From Gimesia benthica (GTDB taxonomy: Bacteria; Planctomycetota; Planctomycetia; Planctomycetales; Planctomycetaceae), in NCBI RefSeq assembly GCF_009720525.1, contig NZ_CP043930.1:4000501-4064500 (forward strand): DNA of 64,000 bases, in the 5' to 3' direction. Under the pieces are notes generated by a model. It saw nothing but the letters and a program-made list of their open reading frames with translations, was not told the origin of the DNA and made no database searches. Every line of letters starts with the position of its first letter. Positions within the stretch are counted from its first letter, which is position 1. This document shows, one piece after another, positions 43,751 to 53,307 of this stretch. A program made the translations under genes and the position numbers.

Positions 43751-43799
43751 AGCGCACCTTTAACGGTAAGGAATTCAGAAAACGTTTCTGAGTTCCACT

Positions 43800-46700
43800 T
43801 TACTTACGGTTCTGGAGGTAAGCAAGTAAATCCCGGATTTCCTGTGGGGTCAGGCGCTGTTCGAGGCCCTTGGGCATGATGGATGTTGGTGATTCCTTCA
43901 TGACTTCGATTTCATCGCGGGCGATGCGCACTTCCGAGAGGTCAGCAGTGCGCAGGTAAACGGTGTCCGTCGATTCGCGGCTGATGACGCCGGTATAAAT
44001 TCGACCGGAATCCGTGACGACCAGGTAAGAACGATACCCGCGGGCAAAGCTGGCGCTGGGGAGCGCGATTGCTTCCAGCAGGTCAGTCCCGGTACGGATG
44101 GCACCGATACGCGTCAGGTCGGGGCCAACTTTCCCCCCCTGATCCTCGACAGCATGACAGCCGGAGCAGGCCGCTTTCTTGCCAAAGAAGATTTTTCGGC
44201 CTTCCTCGATCTGTCCCTGAGTCAACAGCGGCTTCAGTGATTCCAGATGTGCTTTCTGCTGAGCGAGGTCGACCCCCAGTTTTTTCAGCAGGGGATCTGC
44301 TGCTTTCTGGACCGGTTCCGGATACTTCTTGAGCAGACTGGCCAACTCATCTGCAGAGAGGTTCGTGGCCGCAGATGAAGCATTCAATGCTTTGATCAGT
44401 GCCAGCCCAACCGGTTCAGCGTTATTTTTGGTGTAGGCTCTTAACAGCACGGGCAAGGCAAGAGGACCGGGGGCATCGAGCTGTTTTGATAATTGAATCA
44501 GTTGACCTTCAGATAATGGCAGACCGGCCAGGGCCCGGGCTGCCGCCAGTCGATCCAGAGGCGGATATTCTTCGCTCATGCGTGCAATCAGAAAATCGAA
44601 GGGTTCAGCCTCGACAGATTTCAATTGAGAACCGGTTGCCGACAATGCTTCAATTCTGAGTGTGGCTGGCTGCTGAGTGTCGAGTGCCAGTGATGTTAGC
44701 AAACCACTTAACTCTGGCAGATCATTAGTTTGTGCAATCCGAATCACCAGGATCTGCAGTTCTGAGTCTTGGGATTTCAGCGTCGATTCCAATGCCTGTC
44801 GCCAGGCTACGGGGAACTCTTTCAACGCGGATCGTTGAATTACTTCCAGCAGGATACTCTTTGCGGAATGTGAGGTGTTTGGATTCGTTAATGCCTGGGC
44901 AATCAAAGTCTGGACTTCCGGGTCAGCGGCTTGTGCGATCAGGAAGCCTCGCAGGACGGCGGCCCGTTCTGCACTCAGGGACTCTTCACTCAGCCAGGTT
45001 TTCAGCAGGCTCAGTGTTTCACCGGCCCAGCCTTCATGTTCGCCAATAATGGTCAACGCTTCTTTCTGCAGCGACGGATCGTCGGTGTCGAGCAGGGGGG
45101 TAACCAGTTCGCGTGTCAGGTTGCCTGAGTTCATCTGGTCCAGGGTGATCAAGGCCGCGCGACGAACAGCCGGGCTTGAGTCACTCAGGCCCGCCAAAAT
45201 CAGATTACGTTGATCAATGCGGATCAGTGCGTAAATCAGGGCGTGTTCCAGCGTACGATCAGGAGCCCCTTTGATCGCCTGGAAAAGCGACTCGACAACG
45301 GTTTTCAGTTCTGCGTTGGAGATCGTATCGCCCCGTTGTCCCGCTTCACAGATGCGTCCCAGGGCGGTAGCCGCATTTCGTTGAATTGCCGGATTCTCAG
45401 ATTTCAGGAGCTGAGTCAACTGGGAAACGGAACTCACATCCCGCAGTGTGCCGAGACTCTTGGCCGCCGTCATCTGCACGGAAGCCGAGGAATTCAGACC
45501 GTGCTGAATCGCGGTTCGTGCTTTATCGGTGCCAATGCGTGTCAGTGTCCAGACTGCGTTGCGTTTACTGGTATCGTTGTAGAAAGAGCCTGCGGGAGCG
45601 GCGACAACTTTGGACAACATTGGAACGGCATGATCGCCGGCTTTGGCCAGTTCATCGATGGCCTTTCGTTGCACGAATGGACGTGAGTCATTCAGGAGTT
45701 GAATTTTTCGTTCGGGAGAAAAGGAGTTCCAGTCGAGCGCCAGTCCGTAGGGATCCTGTACCGGCGGAGTACCCGATTTTCGAATGCGGTAGATGGCGCC
45801 ATGGATATCTGGTTTCGAGATCTGCGACTGCGGACAGCCGATGCGGAACCAGCCCCCGGTATTAATCACCAGCAGACTGCCATCCGCGTCTTCGATGACA
45901 TCGGTGGGATGGAAATCGGGGTCATCAGAGACGAGAAAGTCTTCCTCTTTCGTTTCAAAGCTGGCACCATTGCGTACCAGTTGCGTACGAATCACTTTAT
46001 GAGTGTTGAAGATGGACGTGAAGATGTTTCCCTGGTAATCAGGGCCGAACTGAGGCGAACGATAACGCAGCATCCCCGAAACTGCGACATGTCCAAAGCG
46101 GGTGATCGGGCCCAAGAGGTCCCCCGTGCGTTTGAACTCAGCCACACAGTCTTCAAAGTGCGGATATACGCCCCCTTCCAGCCAGTGAACCAGACAGTCG
46201 ACACGCGGACGTGTGAGTAGAATATTGACAGAACCGATCATTTCCCCTTCCGGTGTGAAGTCAATTTCCACCGGGTTATCCATACCACCGCCGCAGTGGA
46301 CTTCAATATCAGAGCCATCAGGATTGCAGGAGAAGATTCGGGCAGCCAGTCCTTTGCTGGTGACTTTTCCCGACTTGTCTTTGAATTCGTGACCATGGCG
46401 GCCATCACACCAGTAGAGTCGTCCTTCCGGTCCGCGAAAGCAGCCATGAATACTGGCGGCGTTTCCGGAGAAGCCAAACGAATCGACGATGATCTTGCGC
46501 TCATCGGCAACGCCATCGTCGTCATGGTCGGTGAGTTTCCAGATATTAGGCGGGCTGGCGACATACAGTGATCCATCATGCCAGAGCGCACCCATGGGCA
46601 GCGTCAGCTTATCAGCAAAGACGGTGCTCTTGTCAAAACGTCCGTCGCCGTCCAGGTCTTCCAGCATGCGGATCATGCTTTTAGGTTCTTTGATCAACTG

Positions 46701-46934
46701 AGGAGCCCGCGTATTTTCACCGGAACTCTCAGCAATGAACAGTCGACCGCGATCGTCGAAGCCCGCCATCATCGGATATTTGGTGAGTTCACTGTTGGTG
46801 ACGCGCTCGATTGTGAAGCCTGCGGGCACGCGAGGCATTTCTTCGGCGTGAGTGACTGCATTGAGGGACAACACAATCAGAGACAGACAACTTAGAACGG
46901 AAATGCGAGTCAGTTGAATGGTCACGGCTGGCAC
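43800..46934 (-). CDS. PVC-type dehydrogenase with HEAT repeats and cytochrome c domain
   Basis: 1044 residues. Signal peptide at about 1-30. Residues about 35-400 are a beta-propeller (PVC-type membrane-bound dehydrogenase, with GRLYWCDGRHGHEFKD and DGSDIEVHCGGGMDNP). A block of HEAT repeats spans about 410-880 (for example NAATALGRICEAG and RRAALITLDQMNSG). The C-terminus is a cytochrome c domain with CSGCH (about 936-940) and GKVGPDLTRIG. It is a membrane or periplasmic enzyme that may oxidise sugars and pass electrons to cytochromes. Large proteins of this plan are a planctomycete/verrucomicrobial hallmark. Confidence 0.92.
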   Translation of the reverse strand: MPAVTIQLTRISVLSCLSLIVLSLNAVTHAEEMPRVPAGFTIERVTNSELTKYPMMAGFDDRGRLFIAESSGENTRAPQLIKEPKSMIRMLEDLDGDGRFDKSTVFADKLTLPMGALWHDGSLYVASPPNIWKLTDHDDDGVADERKIIVDSFGFSGNAASIHGCFRGPEGRLYWCDGRHGHEFKDKSGKVTSKGLAARIFSCNPDGSDIEVHCGGGMDNPVEIDFTPEGEMIGSVNILLTRPRVDCLVHWLEGGVYPHFEDCVAEFKRTGDLLGPITRFGHVAVSGMLRYRSPQFGPDYQGNIFTSIFNTHKVIRTQLVRNGASFETKEEDFLVSDDPDFHPTDVIEDADGSLLVINTGGWFRIGCPQSQISKPDIHGAIYRIRKSGTPPVQDPYGLALDWNSFSPERKIQLLNDSRPFVQRKAIDELAKAGDHAVPMLSKVVAAPAGSFYNDTSKRNAVWTLTRIGTDKARTAIQHGLNSSASVQMTAAKSLGTLRDVSSVSQLTQLLKSENPAIQRNAATALGRICEAGQRGDTISNAELKTVVESLFQAIKGAPDRTLEHALIYALIRIDQRNLILAGLSDSSPAVRRAALITLDQMNSGNLTRELVTPLLDTDDPSLQKEALTIIGEHEGWAGETLSLLKTWLSEESLSAERAAVLRGFLIAQAADPEVQTLIAQALTNPNTSHSAKSILLEVIQRSALKEFPVAWRQALESTLKSQDSELQILVIRIAQTNDLPELSGLLTSLALDTQQPATLRIEALSATGSQLKSVEAEPFDFLIARMSEEYPPLDRLAAARALAGLPLSEGQLIQLSKQLDAPGPLALPVLLRAYTKNNAEPVGLALIKALNASSAATNLSADELASLLKKYPEPVQKAADPLLKKLGVDLAQQKAHLESLKPLLTQGQIEEGRKIFFGKKAACSGCHAVEDQGGKVGPDLTRIGAIRTGTDLLEAIALPSASFARGYRSYLVVTDSGRIYTGVISRESTDTVYLRTADLSEVRIARDEIEVMKESPTSIMPKGLEQRLTPQEIRDLLAYLQNRK

Positions 46935-47335
46935 CTTAGTAGAGGCAGGAATGAAACGGTCGCACTCTGTTATTTAAGACATCAGAGTAAGAAGAATTGA
47001 TATTGTAAACAAAGTAAAGAATGTTCACAAACAGGAAATCCAAGTTTTCCTGATTTCTCCGTTTGTGAGAACGCGTGATTTTTTGAGTCCGCATTGCAAC
47101 ATTTCTCATGTCCCCTTTGGATCAGAAGTTCGTACGCGAAAAAAATAAAAAATAGTGATCTTTTCTGAGCGAAAATCGGCGGGAAAGTTCGCCGGAAATC
47201 GTCAATCGTCGGCAGACAGCGGGATCTGACGTTTCCCTGTTATGAGCCCTCCTCTGAAAAAATTAGATCGCTTTTTTACCGCTATAATTCCTCACGTAAC
47301 GCACATCCAATCACCTCAAAACGGGAGACAGACAC
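46935..47335. other. divergent promoter region
   Basis: 400 bases between two divergently read genes. A -10-like TATAAT lies at 47283-47288 for the LexA-like gene. An inverted repeat CGGCG / CGCCG lies near 47176-47196 on the plus side. No gene seen. Confidence 0.5.
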
Positions 47336-47719
47336 ATGGAATCAGCAGGAGTAATTGCACGTCAGAAACTGACTGAGAAACAGCACGCGATCTATTCCTT
47401 CATTAAACAGGAAATCACCGAACATCGACTCTCACCCACTGTGCGCGAAATTGCGGATCGCTTCGGTATTCGCTCCTCCAATGGCGTGATGTGTCACCTG
47501 CGTGCCTTGGAACGGAAGGGCTGGATCAAACGGGATTACTACCTCTCTCGCGGCATCACGCTGGTGGCAGAACCCGTCACGCAGTTTCTCACACTGACGC
47601 CCGGTGAAGCAGGGTGCCTGGGTGATGTCTATGTGGGTTGTGTGGGAGTCGAAGATCGCAGTGTGACTCTCGAGTTCATCGCTCCCGACACGATGGGAGA
47701 GGTTCAGAAAGATCTCTGA
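47336..47719 (+). CDS. LexA-type DNA-binding domain fused to a CsrA-like tail
   Basis: 127 residues. Residues 12-77 are the LexA winged helix: LTEKQHAIYSFIKQEI, LSPTVREIADRFGIRSSNGV, HLRALERKGWIKR and SRGITLV. The rest is not the LexA protease (no Ala-Gly cleavage site and no Ser/Lys dyad). Residues about 82-127 align with CsrA: FLTLTPGEAGCLGD, then VYVGCVGVEDRSVTLEFIAP. Identities include GE, GD, V.V, GV, V and AP. CsrA RNA-binding residues R6, R7 and the HREE arginine are changed to L, T and QK, so RNA binding may be lost. It is likely a transcription regulator. Confidence 0.8.
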   Translation: MESAGVIARQKLTEKQHAIYSFIKQEITEHRLSPTVREIADRFGIRSSNGVMCHLRALERKGWIKRDYYLSRGITLVAEPVTQFLTLTPGEAGCLGDVYVGCVGVEDRSVTLEFIAPDTMGEVQKDL

Positions 47720-47781
47720 GGCATACGGTCAGTCAACTAAGTCAACGTGAATGAATAAAACAGGACTTGAGACCTTTGATT

Positions 47782-48489
47782 ATGGATAAGGCAGGAATGA
47801 AACACGAAACGGATAAGAATGATCATGCTTTCCCACTTCATTGCATTGATGAACAGAGGGCGGCAGTAACAGGTCAGGATCATGCTTCTATGTCGCAGGT
47901 AGATTTTCCCACTCAACTGCAACAGAGTTTCGCAAACCTGGTTCTGATTGAGGATGAGTACGATGGTCTGTCGTCTATCGAGGCGACCACCGATGTGCAG
48001 CATTGCCGTGATTTACTGAATGATCAGGAGCGGCAGATCAATCAACTTATGCGAAAGCTGAATCAGGAAAAGTCTCGGCTCAAGCGTCTGCAGGGGGATC
48101 TGGAGGAGGCCGAGGTCTGTCTGTCGATGGCACAGTCCTATGAAGCAGCATTGGCTGGCTGGAGAGAATCACTCAATGCGTTTGATGCACTCCAACGCGA
48201 GTCTCTGAATCAGCAGCACAGTTTCTCACTGGCCGAGCAAGCCTGGGAAGACCTGCAGCATGTCGAGCAGCAGGCTCTGAGGGAACTCGAATCCGCGACG
48301 ACCTATGAAACGATTCATACTCCTTACGGTTCAACGACGGTTCCCAGGCAGGAAGGCATGCTGCCTGATGAAATCTCAATCGAACTGCTGGGCGATTATC
48401 TACCTGTCTCAATCGAGACAGACGGTGCCCGTCTTTCTCTGGAACAGTGCGCTGACGGGACGGCGACTTACACGGTGCACTGCTCCTGA
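47782..48489 (+). CDS. hypothetical coiled-coil protein, 235 residues
   Basis: The frame is open from 47767; ATG at 47782 (MDKAGMKHETDKND) is a likely start. Two coiled coils are visible, at about 70-112 (DQERQINQLMRKLNQEKSRL) and 130-170 with QxxxLxxxE patterns, then a beta-rich tail ending in CADGTATYTVHCS. No signal peptide or known family. The next gene begins 66 bases downstream in the same direction. Confidence 0.6.
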   Translation: MDKAGMKHETDKNDHAFPLHCIDEQRAAVTGQDHASMSQVDFPTQLQQSFANLVLIEDEYDGLSSIEATTDVQHCRDLLNDQERQINQLMRKLNQEKSRLKRLQGDLEEAEVCLSMAQSYEAALAGWRESLNAFDALQRESLNQQHSFSLAEQAWEDLQHVEQQALRELESATTYETIHTPYGSTTVPRQEGMLPDEISIELLGDYLPVSIETDGARLSLEQCADGTATYTVHCS

Positions 48490-48555
48490 TTGAATCACGA
48501 TGCTGATCACGGCTGCTCATTTTCAATAACCTCTTTCTGCAGGGAGAATACGTTT

Positions 48556-49659
48556 ATGAATCAATACCAGAGCCAACCAGACTATGTTTCGAACACATAT
48601 CGTACCATCAGCGGACAACTGGCTGAGTGGGGCATCGAGTTCAGCCCCGATCGCGTTGCTGATCTGACCCCGGAGCAACGAAGTCATCTACAAGCCTGGA
48701 TCAACACTGGTGTCGACGCCGACGAGGATTGTCAGGCTGAGTTCGCTTCGTTGCCCGATTTCATGGAAAGCGAATTGCTGGAAATGAGGGGAATCCTGGC
48801 TTCAGTACCACGGGAAACGATTATCGAGCAGGGCATCATTGCCTGCGAGTCGCAGACCCCGATTGTGGAGAACCCTTATCTGTTTGATACCACGGGTTGG
48901 CATCTCTGGCGTCAGGCTTATTGTCGCTGGCACCATGGTGAGTCTCTGGATTTCTCAGATGAAGCGTTGCCATCCGTTACTGATCAAGGGCAATCCAAAA
49001 GTGAAATTGATGTAGAGAGCTTGATTCGATTGGCACCAGAACTGGTCAAGGTGGAACGTTCATTAAGTCAATTGCGCCGCAAAGTCAGACAGGCCAAATC
49101 GCTACGCAAGCAGTTGCTCACACAGTTGTCGCATTCACTTGAAACGATCTCTCAAGAAGTGGATCTTGAGCAAATGCAGCTTTCATCCGCTGTTTCAGAT
49201 CGCGAGCAGACAAGATCCGTCCCGAAGCCTGTCAGGGGCTGGACTGAGGGTGAGACAGAGGTCGTCCGTATTCCTGTGACCGGACCAGAGACGAATCGGA
49301 TCGAAATCCTGTTGACGCAGAATTCAGCGGGGGACTGGCGTTCTGGTTCTCGCTGGTCAGTTGAAACCGATGCTCGAATCGGAAAGCGTTTGAGTGGTGG
49401 TGTGTCCCTCGATCAAAGTTCGCAGTCTTTCCCCTCACAAACAGCAGCTCTTCTCAATGCAGTACTGGTTCTTAGTCGTGGTCTGATCGGAAATGCCGAG
49501 ATCGAGGGGCAGGTAGTCGACTATCTGAATCTGCTGGAAGAGTCACCCGGACAGATCGCAGTTTGCGGAAAATGTGGAAACCACTGGTTGCAAGACGACC
49601 TGGATGCACAGGAGATCTGTCCGGATTGCCAGCCAGTGATTGATTCAGCACAGAACTGA
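48556..49659 (+). CDS. hypothetical protein with C-terminal zinc ribbon
   Basis: AGGGAGA precedes ATG at 48556 (MNQYQSQPDYVSN); a longer frame begins at 48490 but lacks a site. 367 residues. A coiled coil is at about 175-215. The C-terminus has a four-cysteine zinc ribbon CGKCGNHW ... CPDC (about 340-362). No known family. The design (helical body and zinc ribbon) is like that of a regulatory or transport adaptor, but no function follows. Confidence 0.65.
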   Translation: MNQYQSQPDYVSNTYRTISGQLAEWGIEFSPDRVADLTPEQRSHLQAWINTGVDADEDCQAEFASLPDFMESELLEMRGILASVPRETIIEQGIIACESQTPIVENPYLFDTTGWHLWRQAYCRWHHGESLDFSDEALPSVTDQGQSKSEIDVESLIRLAPELVKVERSLSQLRRKVRQAKSLRKQLLTQLSHSLETISQEVDLEQMQLSSAVSDREQTRSVPKPVRGWTEGETEVVRIPVTGPETNRIEILLTQNSAGDWRSGSRWSVETDARIGKRLSGGVSLDQSSQSFPSQTAALLNAVLVLSRGLIGNAEIEGQVVDYLNLLEESPGQIAVCGKCGNHWLQDDLDAQEICPDCQPVIDSAQN

Positions 49660-49790
49660 GACTGCTATAGAAATTCTGTGAGCCCTTTGATTTGTCTTGC
49701 GATGCGTGATCGATCTTGCGATAGTTTAAGTAAGTTAATTAAACGCATTTCCAGCAGGATGGCCATATTCTTCAGAGGGGGAAGCCTACA

Positions 49791-51164
49791 GTGCAAGATA
49801 AATCCAGCCAAACAGACAAGACACATTCTACCATGAACCGCAGACGATTCCTGGCAACCTCTGCGTCTGCGGCTGCCGCCATCGGTTTTGGTGCCCCTGC
49901 CATCGTTCGTGGGACCAATTTGAATGAAAAACTGAATATCGCCATCATTGGATCCGGGGGCAGGGGGGGCAGCAATCTGCGCAATGTATCCTCTGAAAAC
50001 ATTACCGTGCTGTGTGATGTCAATGAACAGAATCTGTTTCGAGCCTCACAGAGCCACCCCAAGGCGAAGAAGTTCAAAGATTTTCGGGAAGTCTACGATC
50101 ATCCCGATCAGTTTGACGCAGTCGTGGTCAGCACGTGCGAGCATACCCATGCTTTCGCAACGCTGCCGGCCCTGCAGATGAAAAAACATGTCTATTGTGA
50201 GAAGCCATTGACACACAGTGTCTGGGAAGCGCGCGTGATCCGGGATGCGGCGCGTGAAGCAGGTGTGGCGACACAAATGGGTACTCAGATTCATGCCGGT
50301 GAGAACTATCGGCGTGTGGTCGAGTTAATTGAGACCGGAGCCATTGGTCCTGTTCAGGAAGCGCATGTCTGGGTTTCCCGAGCCTGGGGCTGGCATCCGT
50401 CAGAAGAAGCTGCCCGGGCTGCGAAAGATCTCGTCTATTCCGAAAAACGTCCCAGTCACAGCGATGAGATTCCGAAGGGGTTGGACTGGGATCTCTGGTT
50501 GGGCCCCGCTCCGGAGCGGCCGTTCAACAATATCTATTTCCCCGGTCCCAAATGGTATCGCTGGTGGGATTTTGGGAACGGGACCATGTCCGACCTGGGC
50601 AGCCACTGGATCGATCTACCCTTCTGGGCTTTGAAACTCGATTACCCGTTGACCATTGAAGCCGCTGGTCCACCCATCCAGAAAGAGATCGCACCTGCAT
50701 CTATGCAGGCGGTTTACGAGTATGGGCAGCGTGGAGATCTGCCACCCGTCACCGTAGGCTGGTACCAGGGAACCAATAAGCCCAAACTCTGGGAAGAGGG
50801 GAAAATTCCCCAATGGGGAAACGGGGTTCTCTTTGTTGGCGAAAAAGGGATGTTGCTGTCTGACTACAGCAAACACGTTCTGCTGCCAGAGAATGAGTAT
50901 GCCGACTTTAAACCGCCCGAACCCTACATCCCCAAGTCACTGGGTCATCATGCTGAGTGGATTCATGCCTGTAAAACCGGCGCCCCCACAACCTGCAATT
51001 TCGAATATGCAGGTCTGCTGACCGAGGCAAATCATCTGGGGAATGTCGCTTACCGCACGGGGAAAAAGCTGCATTGGGATACACAGACCATGCGTGCCAC
51101 GAACGCTCCGGAATCAGATCAGTACATCCGTCGCGAATATCGCAAGGGGTGGAAGCTGATTTAG
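49791..51164 (+). CDS. Tat-exported Gfo/Idh/MocA-family oxidoreductase
   Basis: 457 residues from GTG at 49791 with AGGGGGAAG ahead; ATG at 49833 ([16 protein letters not shown]) gives the minimal form. The twin-arginine signal RRRFLATSA is at residues 16-24. The NAD(P) site is [14 protein letters not shown] and the EKP motif is YCEKPLTHS. Then [13 protein letters not shown] and a long C-terminal alpha/beta domain follow. These enzymes oxidise sugars or sugar-like alcohols with NAD; export by Tat puts it outside the cytoplasm. Planctomycetes carry dozens. Confidence 0.92.
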   Translation: MQDKSSQTDKTHSTMNRRRFLATSASAAAAIGFGAPAIVRGTNLNEKLNIAIIGSGGRGGSNLRNVSSENITVLCDVNEQNLFRASQSHPKAKKFKDFREVYDHPDQFDAVVVSTCEHTHAFATLPALQMKKHVYCEKPLTHSVWEARVIRDAAREAGVATQMGTQIHAGENYRRVVELIETGAIGPVQEAHVWVSRAWGWHPSEEAARAAKDLVYSEKRPSHSDEIPKGLDWDLWLGPAPERPFNNIYFPGPKWYRWWDFGNGTMSDLGSHWIDLPFWALKLDYPLTIEAAGPPIQKEIAPASMQAVYEYGQRGDLPPVTVGWYQGTNKPKLWEEGKIPQWGNGVLFVGEKGMLLSDYSKHVLLPENEYADFKPPEPYIPKSLGHHAEWIHACKTGAPTTCNFEYAGLLTEANHLGNVAYRTGKKLHWDTQTMRATNAPESDQYIRREYRKGWKLI

Positions 51165-51172
51165 GTCTCATT

Positions 51173-51726
51173 ATGAAACAACCAGTAACAATGCTCGATC
51201 AGGAGATCTTCTGGATCGAGCATTTTTTTTCGGCAACAGAGTGCCAGGACTATATCAATTATAGTGAATACCTCGGCTATGAAACCGCAGACGTTGATGT
51301 CTATGGTGTCAGAAAGCAGATGGATCAGATTCGTACCAATGAGCGGGCGGATATCGAATCCCAGAAGACTGCTGACGATCTGTGGGAAAAACTCCAGCAG
51401 TACACATTACCAGAATCAGACCTGGGAACTGCCGTGGGTTTGAGTCCTTTCATTCGTTTCTACAGATACAGCGGGCCTCAAAAATTTAACATGCATAAGG
51501 ACGGCACAAAGCAGCTTCCGGGATGTGAATCCCATTTTACTTTTCTGATCTATCTCAATACGGTTGAGCAGGGAGGAGAAACGGTATTTCGAAAAAATGA
51601 TATTCGTGCCAAACCACAGGCAGGTTGCGGTTTATTATTTGCCACAAGTTGTGGCACTCCGGGACACCAGTGGCTGGAGAAGAAACCAAGTACGTCCTGA
51701 GATCGGATCTGCTTTATCATGTGTGA
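51173..51726 (+). pseudogene. prolyl 4-hydroxylase-like 2OG-Fe(II) oxygenase, 1-base frameshift
   Basis: From ATG at 51173 the frame has FFSATECQDYI, then GLSPFIRFYRYSGPQ and FNMHKDGT (HxD iron ligands) and EQGGETVF. At 51640 (TTATTATTT before GCCAC) the frame moves out of register. One base lost there restores CHKLWHSGTPVAGEETKY, then VLRSDLLYHV and a TGA at 51724-51726. This is the usual P4H end, with the third His in WHSG and a KYVLRSD tail. The unshifted frame ends at 51700 with an unrelated tail (KKPSTS). Start to end 554 bases, one less than a multiple of three. Confidence 0.8.
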
Positions 51727-51820
51727 CTGGCTGTCATTTAAATTTGAGACTGACCAATTCATTTGAATTAGACAGCACATGTAAATGAGTCTCTGTCAAT
51801 CTGGTAGAAAGGGCTGTTTC

Positions 51821-52573
51821 ATGTTTGGCTGGTTCCGTTCAAAGCCGACTTGTCCAGTTACTGCAGAGGAGAAATCCTGGATTGAAGGACGCTTTATCTG
51901 GCTCATTGACGAGTTTGGTATGTAACGTCTGACGAAAGGGACTTTCATTTTACCCACTGCTGAATTTTTTCCTGATGATTATGATCTCGCACATGGAAGT
52001 ATTCGCAGCCTGATGAATCGAGTCGCAGAGTATATGGACGTCGATCCCGTTGACTTACGATTGAGATTCTACGAAGAAGCCCGACCCGAGTTCGAAGGGA
52101 TGATGGCAGAGGGATCTGCTGGTCTGTACGGCAAGGTAGGAAATAAGCATGAGATCTGGCTCGAATTGAATACTCTGGAAGACCCTCTCAGGGCTGTCGC
52201 AACACTCGCACACGAAATCGGGCATGTGCTCCTGCTGGGAGAGCGACGGATTTCACCTGATGAAGAAGATCACGAAATGCTGACGGATCTGATCACGGTT
52301 TATATGGGAATGGGGCTCTTTCCTGCCAATATGGTCATGCAGGAAAACTACTGGGATGATGGTCCTGTCTCGGGCTGGAGTATGTAACGTCAGGGATATT
52401 TGAGTATGAACATGTTCGGATATACATTTGCCTTATATGCGATCGCACGAGGAGAAGTCTCTCCCAAATGGTTATCTCAGCTACGCTTGGATGTGCGAAC
52501 GGCGTGTAAACAAGGCATGCATTACATCAATGAAACCGGAGATTGCAGCTGTCCATTCGTAACTCCCAGGTAG
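51821..52573 (+). pseudogene. zincin-like gene with two in-frame TAA codons
   Basis: From ATG at 51821 the frame reads MFGWFRSKPTCPVTAEEKSW, meets TAA at 51923, continues as RLTKGTFILPTAEFFPDDYD and then MNRVAEYMDVDP, meets TAA at 52385 after GWSM, and goes on as RQGYLSMNMFGY to a TAG at 52571. The whole 251-codon frame stays in register and reads like one protein. The middle part has the zinc-protease-like motif THEI-type AHEIGHVLLLGE with a following E. Both TAA codons lie in the identical 12-mer GTATGTAACGTC. Either nonsense mutations or readthrough; see findings. Confidence 0.7.
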
Positions 52574-52669
52574 GACTTTTTTTCTCTGCATCAGCGATTC
52601 CAATCGCTGTCTGATTTGCTATTCTTTGGAACTGTAGACACTCTGATCGAATCAGAGTTACTTTTCAGC

Positions 52670-53275
52670 ATGCCAGTTCACGGGTCAGATGCGATGCCTG
52701 CACCAACGGAAACTCTCTGGGGATTACCAGTCAAGTTGCAATCTCTGATCCAGGCCGAACTCAACGAAAAAGAGCGGATTTCGTGGGTCGGTACCCCGGA
52801 CCCTAAACGCTTTGGTATGCGTGCCTGGCCGATGGTGCTGTTTGGGATTCCCTGGACTGCATTTGCTTTGTTCTGGATCGCGGGAGCGTCCGGTTTTAAA
52901 ATTCCAGACTTCAACAAAGGGTTTGATTTCTTTCCATTATTTGGAATTCCCTTTGTGTTGATTGGGCTTGGGATGCTTACTTCACCTGTCTGGATGATGA
53001 AGAAAGCCAGGAATACAGCCTACGTGCTCACCACGGATCGCGCCATCATCTTTGAAAAAAAACTGGCTACTGCAATTCGATCTTTCGAACCGGAGCAACT
53101 CCGTAACCTGCGACGTACACAATGGGACGACGGTGCAGGAGATCTGATTTTTGAGCGTCAGGTCGCAGTCGACAATAACCAACAGCGGCAACAGACCGAC
53201 ATTGGTTTTTTGGCGATTCCAGATGTGAAAAAAGTAGAGACATTGGTACGTGAGCTTGCTGAGTCTTCACTATGA
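52670..53275 (+). CDS. PH-like domain membrane protein
   Basis: 201 residues from ATG at 52670; the frame is open to 52616. Two membrane segments (about 55-75, 88-108) are followed by a bacterial-PH-like region (about 115-200) with YVLTTDRAIIFEKKL and SFEPEQLRNLRRTQWDDGAG. The pattern fits the bPH2-type membrane family. Role unknown. Confidence 0.65.
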   Translation: MPVHGSDAMPAPTETLWGLPVKLQSLIQAELNEKERISWVGTPDPKRFGMRAWPMVLFGIPWTAFALFWIAGASGFKIPDFNKGFDFFPLFGIPFVLIGLGMLTSPVWMMKKARNTAYVLTTDRAIIFEKKLATAIRSFEPEQLRNLRRTQWDDGAGDLIFERQVAVDNNQQRQQTDIGFLAIPDVKKVETLVRELAESSL

Positions 53276-53307
53276 TATTTCCGTCTGAAATCTGGAAATA
53301 TTAGTAT

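Noticed and set aside
44069..46895. Many plus-strand frames across the PVC-type dehydrogenase
   Set aside because: High GC at third positions leaves open frames opposite a long real gene; none has a start with a site or family likeness.
52986..53270. Minus-strand frame opposite the PH-like gene
   Set aside because: It is a shadow; the plus-strand frame has bPH-like sequence.
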